A stretch of DNA of 64,000 bases from Desulfamplus sp964425195 (lineage in GTDB: Bacteria; Desulfobacterota; Desulfobacteria; Desulfobacterales; Desulfobacteraceae): assembly GCA_964425195.1 (NCBI GenBank), contig CAYRLG010000024.1, positions 5,029 to 69,028 of the forward strand. The letters run 5' to 3'. The position numbers and the translations under genes are program-made. This document shows positions 51,718 to 61,142 of this stretch, piece after piece. Below the pieces are notes generated by a model. The model saw only the letters and a program-made list of their open reading frames with translations, was not told where the DNA came from and made no database searches. How positions within the stretch are numbered: position 1 is the first letter of the stretch; every line of letters begins with the position of its first letter.

Positions 51718-52511
51718 ATTATTTCTTCAAAAAGAGAGATAGTTTTTGATTTAGTAATAGTTGATATTTGATTTGAAACTCCTCCTATGTTTTTAATTCT
51801 CTCTTCAGAAATTTTGCAATAATCAGGAGAAATATCAATTCCAATGTAATTACGTTTAAGTTTTAATGCTGCTACAGCGGTTGTTCCGCTGCCAGAAAAA
51901 GGGTCAAGAATTATCTGGGCTGATGTTGATGAGATAATTCTTTCAATAAGTGCTACCGGAAACGGAGCAGGATGCTCATTATTCATCTCCTGAGTAAACT
52001 CCCAAACATCACCATAAGCATTGGCTTTTGGCACCAGTTTAAACTTTGGTTTTGGAATCAGGTAAATAACTTCATAGGTTGGAAGAAAATAACCAGGATT
52101 GAAATTAATACCTCCTTTTCTCTTCCAAATTATGATCTGTCTGACAGGTAAATCTCTTATTATATCTCTGCGGTCTTGAATTAAACCTTTTTGTACCCTC
52201 CACTTATGATTATAAAAGATAGCTCCGTCATCTTTTATAAGGCGATACATCTCTTTTAGGCAATCATACTGCCACTTCGCATACTCTTCATTTGGGATAT
52301 TGTCATTGTAATGGCTATAACCGTTTTGCAACGCATTTCCAGCCCATTTTCCACTTTTTGTATTTGCTTTCATTCCGTTGCCGGTTGAGTTTTTTAAATT
52401 ATAAGGAGGCGATGTTACAGCAAGGTCTATGCAGTTATCGGGCATCAGCCTCATAATAGTTAAACTATCACCGCAAATTATCTTGTTGATATAGTCATTT
52501 ATAAAATTCAT
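51714..52511 (-). CDS. Type II DNA methyltransferase, beta class
   Basis: 265 residues. The catalytic motif TSPPYN (34-38) comes before the S-adenosylmethionine motif DPFSGSGT (about 207-214), the order of beta-class enzymes. SPPY favours N4-cytosine methylation, the modification used by known MvaI/BcnI systems; N6-adenine is the alternative. It protects host DNA from the adjacent nuclease. No controller (C) protein gene is present. The ribosome site is weak. Confidence 0.9.
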   Translation of the reverse strand: MNFINDYINKIICGDSLTIMRLMPDNCIDLAVTSPPYNLKNSTGNGMKANTKSGKWAGNALQNGYSHYNDNIPNEEYAKWQYDCLKEMYRLIKDDGAIFYNHKWRVQKGLIQDRRDIIRDLPVRQIIIWKRKGGINFNPGYFLPTYEVIYLIPKPKFKLVPKANAYGDVWEFTQEMNNEHPAPFPVALIERIISSTSAQIILDPFSGSGTTAVAALKLKRNYIGIDISPDYCKISEERIKNIGGVSNQISTITKSKTISLFEEII

Positions 52512-52560
52512 TTGTTTCTTATTTAAGCCACATTTATCTGTTTAAAAAAGAGGACAATTT

Positions 52561-52599
52561 AAATTGCAGGGAGAACGAGTTTAGCTATCCCTGCAATTT
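52561..52599 (-). terminator. Terminator after thiolase gene
   Basis: AAATTGCAGGGA (52561-52572) pairs perfectly with TCCCTGCAATTT (52588-52599) across a 15-base loop. On the minus strand it follows the thiolase stop by about 8 bp and is followed by a T-rich stretch. It separates the thiolase from the methyltransferase gene. Confidence 0.75.
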
Positions 52600-52606
52600 G
52601 ATTTTT

Positions 52607-53782
52607 TTACATATTAACCACAAGAGCCACAGCCTCTCCGCCGCCGAGACAGAGCGAGGCAAGACCTTTTTTTGCATTACGTTTTTTCATCTCATACAAA
52701 AGAGTTGTAAGAACCCTTGCACCGCTTGCTCCAATAGGGTGTCCAAGAGCAACGCTGCCTCCGTTTACATTAACCTTTTCAGGGTCAAGCTCAAGAACTT
52801 TGTTGATTCCAGCTGATGAGCCGCTGAAAGCCTCGTTTATCTCAAAAAGGTCGATATCGTTTATTGAGCAACCCTCTTTTTTTAAAACCTTTGGAATTGC
52901 ATAAATCGGTGCCATAAGCACATATTTCATATCAATACCATAAGATGCCTGTGCCCCTATCTCTGCCATTATTGTACAGCCAAGAGCCTGCGCCCTCTCT
53001 TTACTCATAAGAATGACGGCTGAAGCACCATCGCTGATGATTGAGGCGTTGCCAGCAGTTCCAACACCATCTTTTTTAAATGCTGGCTTCATTTTAGAGA
53101 GCAGTTCATAACTTGTCTCTTTGGGGCATTCGTCAGTATCAAAAACTTTTGGGTCTCCTTTTTTTTGTGGAATTACAACAGGGGCAATTTCATCTTTAAA
53201 TCTGCCTTCTGCAACAGATTTACACGCTCTTTTGTAAGATTCGGCAGCAAATCTATCCTGATCTTCTCTTGAGACTTCCCATTTTTCGCAGCAAAGCTCG
53301 TTAGACATACCCATGTGAAAATCGTTTACAATATCCCAAAGACCATCGTGCACCATGTGATCTTCAATTTTACCAGGACCCATACGGTGTCCCCAACGTG
53401 CATTTTCCATGTAGTATGGTGCCATGCTCATATTCTCCATACCACCAGCAACAACAACATCAGCATCACCGCACTGTATTGCCTGAGCTGCAAGCATAAC
53501 TGCCTTAAGAGAAGAACCACAAACTTTGTTTATCGTAATTGCCTCAACTTCCCAAGGAAGCCCAGCCTTAACCACAGCCTGTTTTGCAGGGTTTTGACCA
53601 TAACCACATGGAAGCACCATGCCCATTATGCACTCATTAATCTCTTTTGGATCAATTGCTGCCCGTTTTATAGCCTCTTTAATGGCATGAGCACCTAAAT
53701 CTGTAGCACCGATTTTGCTTAAACTTCCTCCAAAACTTCCCAAAGGTGTTCTAACTGCACTTACAATAACTGCTTGTTTCAT
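52607..53782 (-). CDS. atoB: Acetyl-CoA C-acetyltransferase (thiolase)
   Basis: 391 residues, standard thiolase length. The acyl-accepting Cys lies in KVCGSSLKA, the catalytic His in GHPIGASGARV and the second Cys in SLCLGGGEA; the NEAF loop reads FEINEAFSGSSAG. It condenses two acetyl-CoA to acetoacetyl-CoA or works in reverse. GGAG lies upstream of the ATG. A candidate TTGACA (53919-53914, minus strand) lies in the upstream gap. Functionally it pairs with hbd. Confidence 0.94.
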   Translation of the reverse strand: MKQAVIVSAVRTPLGSFGGSLSKIGATDLGAHAIKEAIKRAAIDPKEINECIMGMVLPCGYGQNPAKQAVVKAGLPWEVEAITINKVCGSSLKAVMLAAQAIQCGDADVVVAGGMENMSMAPYYMENARWGHRMGPGKIEDHMVHDGLWDIVNDFHMGMSNELCCEKWEVSREDQDRFAAESYKRACKSVAEGRFKDEIAPVVIPQKKGDPKVFDTDECPKETSYELLSKMKPAFKKDGVGTAGNASIISDGASAVILMSKERAQALGCTIMAEIGAQASYGIDMKYVLMAPIYAIPKVLKKEGCSINDIDLFEINEAFSGSSAGINKVLELDPEKVNVNGGSVALGHPIGASGARVLTTLLYEMKKRNAKKGLASLCLGGGEAVALVVNM

Positions 53783-54088
53783 TTAAATTATCTCCTTAAA
53801 AGTTATTAGGTATTACAGGGTTGATATTTAAATTACGCTTTTTTTGATAACACAAAAAAACAGTATTAATAACTAAATATTTAATTTGCAGGATATTCAT
53901 ATTAAACAAACACTGTCAATATGATTCTTGGCTCTTTTTAAGAGCTATGGAATAATATTTTTATATTGAGTAGTTTTATAAAGTTATTTTTCTAAAAAAG
54001 GATTAAGCAAATAGAAGAACTTTGGAGTGTTGTATGGGGTAAAAGTAATCAATAATGTTTAGGAGGTGAGATTTGAAAATGCCAATTT

Positions 54089-54222
54089 AGGACTTTTTAC
54101 AAGGGCACCAAATTTGATGGACTCGTAAAAAGTCCTGAAGAGCCATTTTTAGAGTCATAACTATCTGATTTTATTCATGACGCATTTTTTAAAATGCACC
54201 TTTTTACGAGATCATCAAATTT
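54089..54222. repeat. Nested palindromic intergenic element
   Basis: AGGACTTTTTAC (54089-54100) pairs with GTAAAAAGTCCT (54125-54136). Overlapping it, AAATTTGATG and CTCGTAAAAAG (54110-54132) pair with CTTTTTACGAG and CATCAAATTT (54200-54222), mismatched at two central bases. GCATTTT/AAAATGC (54182-54197) is a hairpin inside. The sequence can fold in alternative ways. It lies in the 483-bp gap 53783-54265, which otherwise holds a small hairpin (GCTCTT/AAGAGC at 53931-53945) and no gene. It looks like a MITE- or REP-type dispersed element. Confidence 0.7.
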
Positions 54223-54265
54223 AGGATGGTATTTAAGTTTTTCAAGCAAATATTGTTAAATAGGC

Positions 54266-57200
54266 TCAATTCCTAACACACCGAACATAATTATAAATTC
54301 TAATAGCATCGCCTTGAGGACCATGGCCTGTTGGATAATTTGAAGCATCACCAATTTTAGGATCGCTTCTCTGGCATCCTGCACCATGAACATCAATCCA
54401 AGACCCCATATAACCAAGACCTCTGCCAAATGCTATATATGCTGCATTACTTCCAGAAGTGTTAGATGTCCAGTTAGCATGAGTTGTGCTTGTCCAATAA
54501 AATGGATAATCAGTTTTTCCAGCCTCATTGATAATAGATGAGACTCTAAAGATAGGATCAATAGCTGCACTTGATGTTGTGTCAGGTGAGCGTGTGTAAT
54601 CTACAATGCTTTGCAGCTCTTTAGCATTTGGCAGACGCCAATCATTATATCCTAAATAATTTTCAGCATTTTTCTCATCAATCCAAGAGAGAGCCTGCTC
54701 CCAAGTTAAAGCAATTCCAGAGTCGTCTTCACTCCACATTAAACCAGTAGCTGCGTCAGTTATTGTTCCATCTCCATTGTTGTTAAAATTATTTACCCCA
54801 TAGTTTGGATTACCACGAACATATTTTACATAAAAAGTTTTTTCTCCTCCGCCCGGCATAGAAAATCCATAACCTTTAATGCGTCCATCTGCAAAATTAA
54901 CTCCAAACATGGTTTCAGAACCATTCATTGTTGTTGATACATAAAGAGTTGAACTTGCATACTGAACATCAATAATCCTCTCCCCAGCACTTTCATCACC
55001 ATATCCAAAATTAAAATAGTTTGTGTCGATAAATGGAACTAATGCAGAGGTATCACTGCCTTGATAACCGCTTACATCAAGTCCGCTGAAGATAATAAGA
55101 GAATAAAGTTCTTTTATGGTCGGCAGCCTCCAATCATTGTAACCTGCTGAATTAAGAGTTTGAGCATAAGATAATGCTTGAGAATATGTTAATTTATCGC
55201 TTGCGTTAATAATGCCGTCATTATTGATATCAGCACTTTTCTGCCACATCAGCCCTGTTACTGTATCTGTTATAGTTCCGTCTCCATTATCAACATACTC
55301 CGGTGGATTTTTGGTGTAAGAAGCATCCTGTCCGGAAAAAGAGCTTCCTGACTGAGGGCATGATATTTCCGATATATCTCCATAACATTTACTCTGGTTT
55401 GTATCTACAATAGGATACGATATATCTCCGTTGTCGTTTGACATATTCTCAATTGCAGATTCAGTTCTTGTTAGTGTCTGTTCTCCAAGCATCACTTTTC
55501 CGCTTTTTATCTTAAGTTCAAGGTTTATATCTGAAAATTTTACTGTCTGGACTGTCAGAGTGGCTGGTAATTTAACAGATGTCCCTTCGCTGCTATGAAG
55601 ATATACAGTTGCACCAGATCGGTACACTGTGAAATTTGAAGATGGTTCATTGATATTTATAATATTAGCTCCAACAAAATGGATACATTCAACTACAGCA
55701 CCGGATTCAATATTTAGTGTATTTACGCCTTTAGAACCGATAATTTGAACGTATGAACCAGAACTGATGTTTAATGATGGAGAGTTGTCAGTTAGTATTT
55801 TATATTGTTTTGAAAGAGTACCACTATCAACCGTTGGTGTATCATTATTATCCGATGTTGTAGACACTGCTACTCCTTTTACCCGCATTGCTACAGAATA
55901 AACTGCACTTTTTGCCGTTATAAACAAGGTCTTTCCATCTTTTCCGCCAAAACAGACATTTGTAGGCTCTTCAGATGCGTCTGCTGTTGAAGGCAGAGTT
56001 ATCGTTTCAATCAAACTTCCTGATGAATTATAGACTTCTACTCCGTTTTGATTTGTAAGATAGATATTGCCTTCGCTGTCAATAGTCATACCGTCAGAAC
56101 CTGATGAAGCAAAAAGGGTCTTGTCTGAGAGATTGCCATTCTCATTTATGGTGTATTTATAAGTATATCCAGCACCATGATCTGCAACATAGAGAGTTTT
56201 TCCGTCTGCACCTCCGATGATTCCGTTGGGTCTTACCATATCAGATACAACACGCACTATATTATCACGTTTTGGAGTGATGTAGTAAACATGCTCTCCG
56301 TCCTGAACTAACGAACTTTTCATATAAAGCGGGTCAGAAAAATAGACCCCGCCTTTTGTGTCAATCCAGAGATCGTTTGGTTCATTAAAGGCTTTGTTAT
56401 TATATTTATCTGCTAAAACCGTTATTTTTCCAGGAGAGTCAATATATACTACTCTTCCATTAACTCCTTGACAGGCAATAAGATTACCCTTTCCATCAAA
56501 GAAAAGACCGTTTACCCCGCCTGCATTTTCAAGAAATACGGTCAGTTTTCCATCTGTTGACCACTTGTAAATCTTATTTGCTGTAATATCGGAAAAATAT
56601 AGATTGCCGTTTACATCAGATGCTGGACCTTCTGTAAATTTGAATACATCACCAATCTGAGTTAACTCTGCACCAGCAGCAACCACGCTTGTTCCATTAT
56701 TGGTGTTATTATCATTGTTATCAGTGTCGTCATTGGTATCTGTGTCATCGTCAGGCTCTTCAGTTCCAACACCAAACAGAAAATCAGTATTCTTTATTTC
56801 TGGCATTGCACTCAATTTTTCAGAATATAGATACGCACCTGAACAGGGTATGGTATTCCAAGTTTCACGCAGTGCCGTAAGTTTTGCCTTCTGCTCAGTA
56901 GTCAGGGTTTTATTTACGGCAACAAAATTTGTAGCATAATTGTAGATAATAGCACCATCTAACTCTCCATATTTTTCTGCAAGAGATAACACTGTTGACT
57001 CGTCAACGCTTGCAGTTACGATGAATTTTCGCAGTTCTGTAGATATGGCACGCCTTGTCGCTACGATTTCAAGTAAGTCATCTCTTTGGATATCAACAAG
57101 ATTTGTTATTAAAGCAGCCTGCGTTGTTGTAAGGGGTGCTTTAAAATCAGTTCCCATATCGGCTGTCAAAGTATCGGGTATTGTAAAGCCTGGTCCCGCC

Positions 57201-58084
57201 GCCATTGCTGGGGCATCTTTCATAAAAAATGAGCCAAAATATGTTCCTTGACGTTCTGGGCAGAAATAGGTGTCTGCTTCAACAGAACCAGCATACCAGC
57301 TATACATCTCGCTTGCATAGGTCATAACAGCAACATTAACATCTTTGTCTAAATTACGGCCCTGAAGCGGATTATTTTGGCTGCTGTCCCAATCCCAGTT
57401 TCCAACGCCATTCAAGGCTTTAAGAGCATCTAATTTAGCTTTTTGCTCGGTTGTAAAACTTCTCAAGATATTGCCAAGCGTTTCTGCTCTGCCATAGCTT
57501 ATCTCACCATCAAGAGTGTATAATTCACCTGAATATTTCATTACAGCATTTTTATCTAAGCCTGTTGCTGCTTTTCCTGTTGAATTATCTATTGGTAAAT
57601 CTCCCTCAATTAAACGGCGGAATGATTTTATTAGAGGAAATCTTTTATAACCATATTCATTTATCATCTCTATCTGCTTTTCTGCTAAAGCAATCATCTC
57701 TTGAATCTGGCTTTCATTCATAAGATTAAGCATATTAAAGGCGATAATGGTTACAAAATCGGTGTTGTGTCCTAAATTTGTTGGGTCTGTATCTCTTAAA
57801 TATTGGAAACCTGAAAAATCAGCAACCTTGCCCGGTGGCAGAAAAGTATCTGCACACATATCGCCTGTCAAAAATGCCAAACCATCAAAAGCTATTGTGT
57901 TGCTCTGTGCTTCGTCAGATATTGCCTGTTCAATAGAGATTCCGCCTCCGTTCGTCGTGTCAGGTGGTTTATTATCTTCAGGTTTTGCAGAAGTTGATGC
58001 CTGAGCATAATCACAGGTAATTATAAAAAGACCTGTAATGAAGAGAAAAATACTAAGCATTGTGATTGAAGATACCTTTTTCAT
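54266..58084 (-). CDS. Large secreted mosaic protein: beta-propeller plus two DUF1566 domains
   Basis: 1,272 residues. A signal peptide ends YAQAS. Residues 30-430 hold two helical segments with TTEQKAKL, the LTxxQ-like pattern of Spy/CpxP periplasmic proteins. A Thr/Asn/Asp-rich linker (445-470) follows. An SMP-30/gluconolactonase-like six-bladed propeller occupies about 470-760 (FTEGPASDVNGNLYFSD, NEPNDLWID). Next is a beta-rich segment, then two DUF1566 domains (YNDWRLPTIKELYSL and YNDWRLPNAKELQSI), each preceded by NGDGTITD and GLMW. The first has a Ca-loop-like insertion (DINNDGIINASD). GGAGG lies 6 nt before the ATG. Function unknown; surface or periplasmic. Confidence 0.82.
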   Translation of the reverse strand: MKKVSSITMLSIFLFITGLFIITCDYAQASTSAKPEDNKPPDTTNGGGISIEQAISDEAQSNTIAFDGLAFLTGDMCADTFLPPGKVADFSGFQYLRDTDPTNLGHNTDFVTIIAFNMLNLMNESQIQEMIALAEKQIEMINEYGYKRFPLIKSFRRLIEGDLPIDNSTGKAATGLDKNAVMKYSGELYTLDGEISYGRAETLGNILRSFTTEQKAKLDALKALNGVGNWDWDSSQNNPLQGRNLDKDVNVAVMTYASEMYSWYAGSVEADTYFCPERQGTYFGSFFMKDAPAMAAGPGFTIPDTLTADMGTDFKAPLTTTQAALITNLVDIQRDDLLEIVATRRAISTELRKFIVTASVDESTVLSLAEKYGELDGAIIYNYATNFVAVNKTLTTEQKAKLTALRETWNTIPCSGAYLYSEKLSAMPEIKNTDFLFGVGTEEPDDDTDTNDDTDNNDNNTNNGTSVVAAGAELTQIGDVFKFTEGPASDVNGNLYFSDITANKIYKWSTDGKLTVFLENAGGVNGLFFDGKGNLIACQGVNGRVVYIDSPGKITVLADKYNNKAFNEPNDLWIDTKGGVYFSDPLYMKSSLVQDGEHVYYITPKRDNIVRVVSDMVRPNGIIGGADGKTLYVADHGAGYTYKYTINENGNLSDKTLFASSGSDGMTIDSEGNIYLTNQNGVEVYNSSGSLIETITLPSTADASEEPTNVCFGGKDGKTLFITAKSAVYSVAMRVKGVAVSTTSDNNDTPTVDSGTLSKQYKILTDNSPSLNISSGSYVQIIGSKGVNTLNIESGAVVECIHFVGANIININEPSSNFTVYRSGATVYLHSSEGTSVKLPATLTVQTVKFSDINLELKIKSGKVMLGEQTLTRTESAIENMSNDNGDISYPIVDTNQSKCYGDISEISCPQSGSSFSGQDASYTKNPPEYVDNGDGTITDTVTGLMWQKSADINNDGIINASDKLTYSQALSYAQTLNSAGYNDWRLPTIKELYSLIIFSGLDVSGYQGSDTSALVPFIDTNYFNFGYGDESAGERIIDVQYASSTLYVSTTMNGSETMFGVNFADGRIKGYGFSMPGGGEKTFYVKYVRGNPNYGVNNFNNNGDGTITDAATGLMWSEDDSGIALTWEQALSWIDEKNAENYLGYNDWRLPNAKELQSIVDYTRSPDTTSSAAIDPIFRVSSIINEAGKTDYPFYWTSTTHANWTSNTSGSNAAYIAFGRGLGYMGSWIDVHGAGCQRSDPKIGDASNYPTGHGPQGDAIRIYNYVRCVRN

Positions 58085-58219
58085 TGTGAGCCTCCTTTTT
58101 TAGTTTTGATTTTGTTTATTATCCCTGTTTTTACCTCTCTTTTTAAAACTGCATTGATTAAAAGCATTGATTAAATCTCTTGTTTTTATAACTCTTATTT
58201 TTCCTTATTATTTATCTGG

Positions 58220-58552
58220 TTAATTGTTGTTTGGCGGCGGTTGATTTGGTCGTGCTACCAAACCCTCTGGAGAATCTTCACAAGTCGCTTCAACTACTCC
58301 TTCAGGAGTAGTATGCTGAACAATATCCCCAGCTTTTTTCCCCTTGCAATCTTCGTAGGCTTGAGGAGGAGGACCTGCATTATGTTGCATATCCTTATCG
58401 TTTAATTTACTCTCTCTAACATCTATTTTTTGTTGATGATAATTACCTCTTCTTTGATGCTTGGAATTTGAGTTTGGCTGATCTCCAAATGCAATAGTGC
58501 ATATCAGAATTCCCACAATAGTCAGAATAGGTACAATGATCTGTTTTTTCAT
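58220..58552 (-). CDS. Small secreted protein with paired-cysteine CKGK domain
   Basis: 110 residues. A signal peptide occupies 1-23. A charged region is followed by PPPQAYEDCKGKKAGDIV and a second Cys in EATCED, so a disulfide is likely. The tail is proline/asparagine-rich. Short proteins with an AY-x-x-C-x-GK pattern occur in other proteobacteria without an assigned function. GGAAGG precedes the ATG. It diverges from the BaeS-like kinase gene and may be controlled by it. Confidence 0.75.
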   Translation of the reverse strand: MKKQIIVPILTIVGILICTIAFGDQPNSNSKHQRRGNYHQQKIDVRESKLNDKDMQHNAGPPPQAYEDCKGKKAGDIVQHTTPEGVVEATCEDSPEGLVARPNQPPPNNN

Positions 58553-58644
58553 TTTACACCTTCCTTTATCTTTTTATTGGTTTTATAAAAAGATTACTGC
58601 TTATAAACTTAAGCCAAATAATAAACTATGATTGTGGAGAAAAT

Positions 58645-58770
58645 ATGGAGATTTTATGTGAAGAATATGTAGATGTGAGTTATGGAAATTTTATATGTTA
58701 TAGTGTGCCTAATTGGAATATAAGCAGCTTTAAAAAACAGAAATATAGGCATCATAAAAACTATGCGTAA
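58645..58770 (+). CDS. Possible 41-residue ORF coupled to the sensor kinase
   Basis: ATG 58645 has GGAG 5 nt upstream, a better site than that of the kinase itself. The 41-codon frame (MEILCEEYVDV...) ends at TAA 58768-58770, overlapping the first bases of the kinase ATG at 58763, as in translational coupling. The peptide has no recognised domain. It could be a leader peptide or chance. Confidence 0.4.
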   Translation: MEILCEEYVDVSYGNFICYSVPNWNISSFKKQKYRHHKNYA

Positions 58771-60358
58771 TCTATCGTTCAAACTATCAATCAAATTTTT
58801 TATTGCTTTTCTTTCAACATCGCTCCTGCTCGTTGTTATTATGGCTATTTTAATGCAGATATATGCCTATAAAAGTTTTTGGGATTATATTCATAATGTT
58901 GAAGCAAAACGTTTAAATGAGCTTACACCTTTGTTTCAAGCTGAGTATCAGAATAGTAATGGTTGGAATAGATTGATGGGCAGCCAATATTATTGGCATG
59001 AACTTATAAAACCCCGAAATTCTGCTGCATATTCAGAAAAACCTCCTTCAATGCCGTCTGGATTTGAGTTTTATATGACCCCGTCACAGCCCATGGATAA
59101 TTCTCGCCCCTCTCCACCAAATAATAGAAGAAGACCAAGACCGCCAAATGATAATCGTCCCAAAGAATCTGAACGCCCAGTCTTTGGAATAGAGCATAGA
59201 CTTGCCCTTTTTGATGAGAATAAAAAACCTTTAATTGGAAAAGCCCAATCTGTAGATGACCATACACTCAAGGAGATTATTGTAAATAAAAAGATAGTTG
59301 GCTGGTTGGGACTTAGAAACAAAAAAGGGCTTTCTGAAATTGACCCTTTAGATATAGCGTTTTTTAAAAATCAATCAGAGGCATTATATATTTCTGGAGC
59401 AGTAATGCTTGTGCTTGCGGCTCTTGTTTCATTTTTAATGTCTCGTCATCTGATAAAACCTGTCCAAGAGCTTATAAAAGGTACTCGCAGCTTGACTATC
59501 CGTAAATTTGACACAAGGATAAATGTTGAGAGTTCTGATGAACTTGGACGGCTTGCACAAGATTTTAATACTATGGCACAAACCCTTCAAAACTATGAAA
59601 AGATGCGTCAACAATGGATTTCGGATATTGCACATGAATTACGCACACCTCTTTCCATACTTCGTGGTGAAATAGAGGCTCTCCAAGATGGAATACGTGA
59701 ATTTACTAAGGAACGTCTTGAATCTTTGCACTCTGAAGTTGTCCACCTAATCAATATTGTCAGCAATTTGCATGAGCTTTCGCTGGCTGAAAGTGATGCA
59801 CTTCATATTAAAAGGGAGCCTATTAATCTAATTCAAACTTTACGCTCTTGTTTGGATAAATTTGAGAGGATGTTTTTAGAATCTGGTATTACGATTATTG
59901 ACGAATTTACTTGTAAAAGTAATACAACAAGAGACAATATAACGATAATGGGTGATAGAGATAGGCTGATGCAGGTATTTTCAAATATTCTTTCCAATAC
60001 CCTAAGATATACAGATTCTCCTGGCTGTCTGATTGTAAGTAAAATCTGCAAGCCAAGCACAGTTACTCTTATTTTTGCTGATACTACACCAGGAGTACCT
60101 ACAGACTCTTTAGACCGTATTTTTGATAGGTTGTATAGAGTAGATAAGTCTCGAAGTCGATCTTTAGGCGGGAGCGGTCTTGGGCTTTCAATCTGTAAAA
60201 CTATTATTGAATCACATAATGGAACGATAACAGCAAAACATGCAAAAACAGAGGGCTTGCAAATTATTCAAACCCATAATGGAATAGTCAAAGGGCAGCA
60301 TGATGCAATTGGTGGATTACAGATAGAAATTACACTCCCTTTAATGCAGCAAAATTAG
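58763..60358 (+). CDS. BaeS-like sensor histidine kinase
   Basis: 531 residues. Membrane segments at about 12-34 and 208-233 flank a periplasmic domain containing a proline/arginine-rich stretch (95-140). HAMP (235-285), HisKA with His291 in DIAHELRTPLS, and HATPase with SNILSNTLRYTDS, DTTPGVP and GGSGLGLSI follow. It probably senses envelope stress and phosphorylates the adjacent regulator. The C-terminal strand pair seems duplicated: SHNGTITAKHAKTEGLQI, then THNGIVKGQHDAIGGLQI. No strong ribosome site; a short upstream ORF may supply it. Confidence 0.9.
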   Translation: MRNLSFKLSIKFFIAFLSTSLLLVVIMAILMQIYAYKSFWDYIHNVEAKRLNELTPLFQAEYQNSNGWNRLMGSQYYWHELIKPRNSAAYSEKPPSMPSGFEFYMTPSQPMDNSRPSPPNNRRRPRPPNDNRPKESERPVFGIEHRLALFDENKKPLIGKAQSVDDHTLKEIIVNKKIVGWLGLRNKKGLSEIDPLDIAFFKNQSEALYISGAVMLVLAALVSFLMSRHLIKPVQELIKGTRSLTIRKFDTRINVESSDELGRLAQDFNTMAQTLQNYEKMRQQWISDIAHELRTPLSILRGEIEALQDGIREFTKERLESLHSEVVHLINIVSNLHELSLAESDALHIKREPINLIQTLRSCLDKFERMFLESGITIIDEFTCKSNTTRDNITIMGDRDRLMQVFSNILSNTLRYTDSPGCLIVSKICKPSTVTLIFADTTPGVPTDSLDRIFDRLYRVDKSRSRSLGGSGLGLSICKTIIESHNGTITAKHAKTEGLQIIQTHNGIVKGQHDAIGGLQIEITLPLMQQN

Positions 60359-60440
60359 AGAGTCTTATATTTTTGAGTAGCGACGTAAAGCTACGAAGTC
60401 TCTAATTTTAATGATGTTTTTATATGAGGAGAATAAGAAT

Positions 60441-61142
60441 ATGACATTAAATAAGCATATTTTGATAGTTGAAGATGAACAAAAAATAGCAGTTCTGCTT
60501 AAAGATTATCTTGAAAAATCAAGTTATAGGGTAACAATTATAGGAAGCGGGGATCAGGCAGCTGCACAGGTGAGAAAAAGCTCTCCAGACCTTATCTTGC
60601 TTGATATTATGCTGCCGATTATGGACGGAATGGCAGTTTGTCGTGAAATTAGGAGATTTTCAAATATCCCGATTATAATGATAACAGCAAAAGTTGAAGA
60701 GATTGATAGGCTACTTGGTCTTGAAATTGGTGCTGATGATTATATTTGCAAACCTTTTAGTCCTCGTGAAGTTGTTGCTCGTGTAAAAGCTGTGTTAAGA
60801 CGCACTACCCCAGACCCTTTCTCTTGCTCTAATATTAATGGTGCAGTTTTGCTTGGAGCTATAGAAGTTGATCAGGCAAATCACCAGGTAAAAATTAATG
60901 GTAAAGAACTTGATTTGACTCCAAGTGAATTCAGGCTTCTTCAAATTCTTATATCTCAGCCAAACAGAGTCTTTTCAAGAGATGAACTTCTTGCAAAGGT
61001 TCAAGGGTATGATTTTGAGGGATATGATCGCACAATTGATTCCCATATAAAAAATCTTAGAAAAAAGATAGCAATCTATTTGCCAAATCAAGATATAATA
61101 ATAACTGTTTATGGATTAGGTTATAAGATGGCTTCTCAGTAG
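60441..61142 (+). CDS. OmpR/BaeR-like response regulator
   Basis: 233 residues from ATG 60441, chosen for GAGGAG 9 nt upstream; ATG 60411 would add ten poorly matching residues. The receiver domain has acidic ED at 11-12, phospho-acceptor Asp55 in LLDIMLP and Lys in CKPFSP. The winged-helix domain (LTPSEFRLLQIL, YDRTIDSHIKNLRKK, VYGLGYKM) binds DNA. Cognate to the preceding kinase. Its stop overlaps the convergent recD2 gene by 7 bp. Confidence 0.94.
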   Translation: MTLNKHILIVEDEQKIAVLLKDYLEKSSYRVTIIGSGDQAAAQVRKSSPDLILLDIMLPIMDGMAVCREIRRFSNIPIIMITAKVEEIDRLLGLEIGADDYICKPFSPREVVARVKAVLRRTTPDPFSCSNINGAVLLGAIEVDQANHQVKINGKELDLTPSEFRLLQILISQPNRVFSRDELLAKVQGYDFEGYDRTIDSHIKNLRKKIAIYLPNQDIIITVYGLGYKMASQ

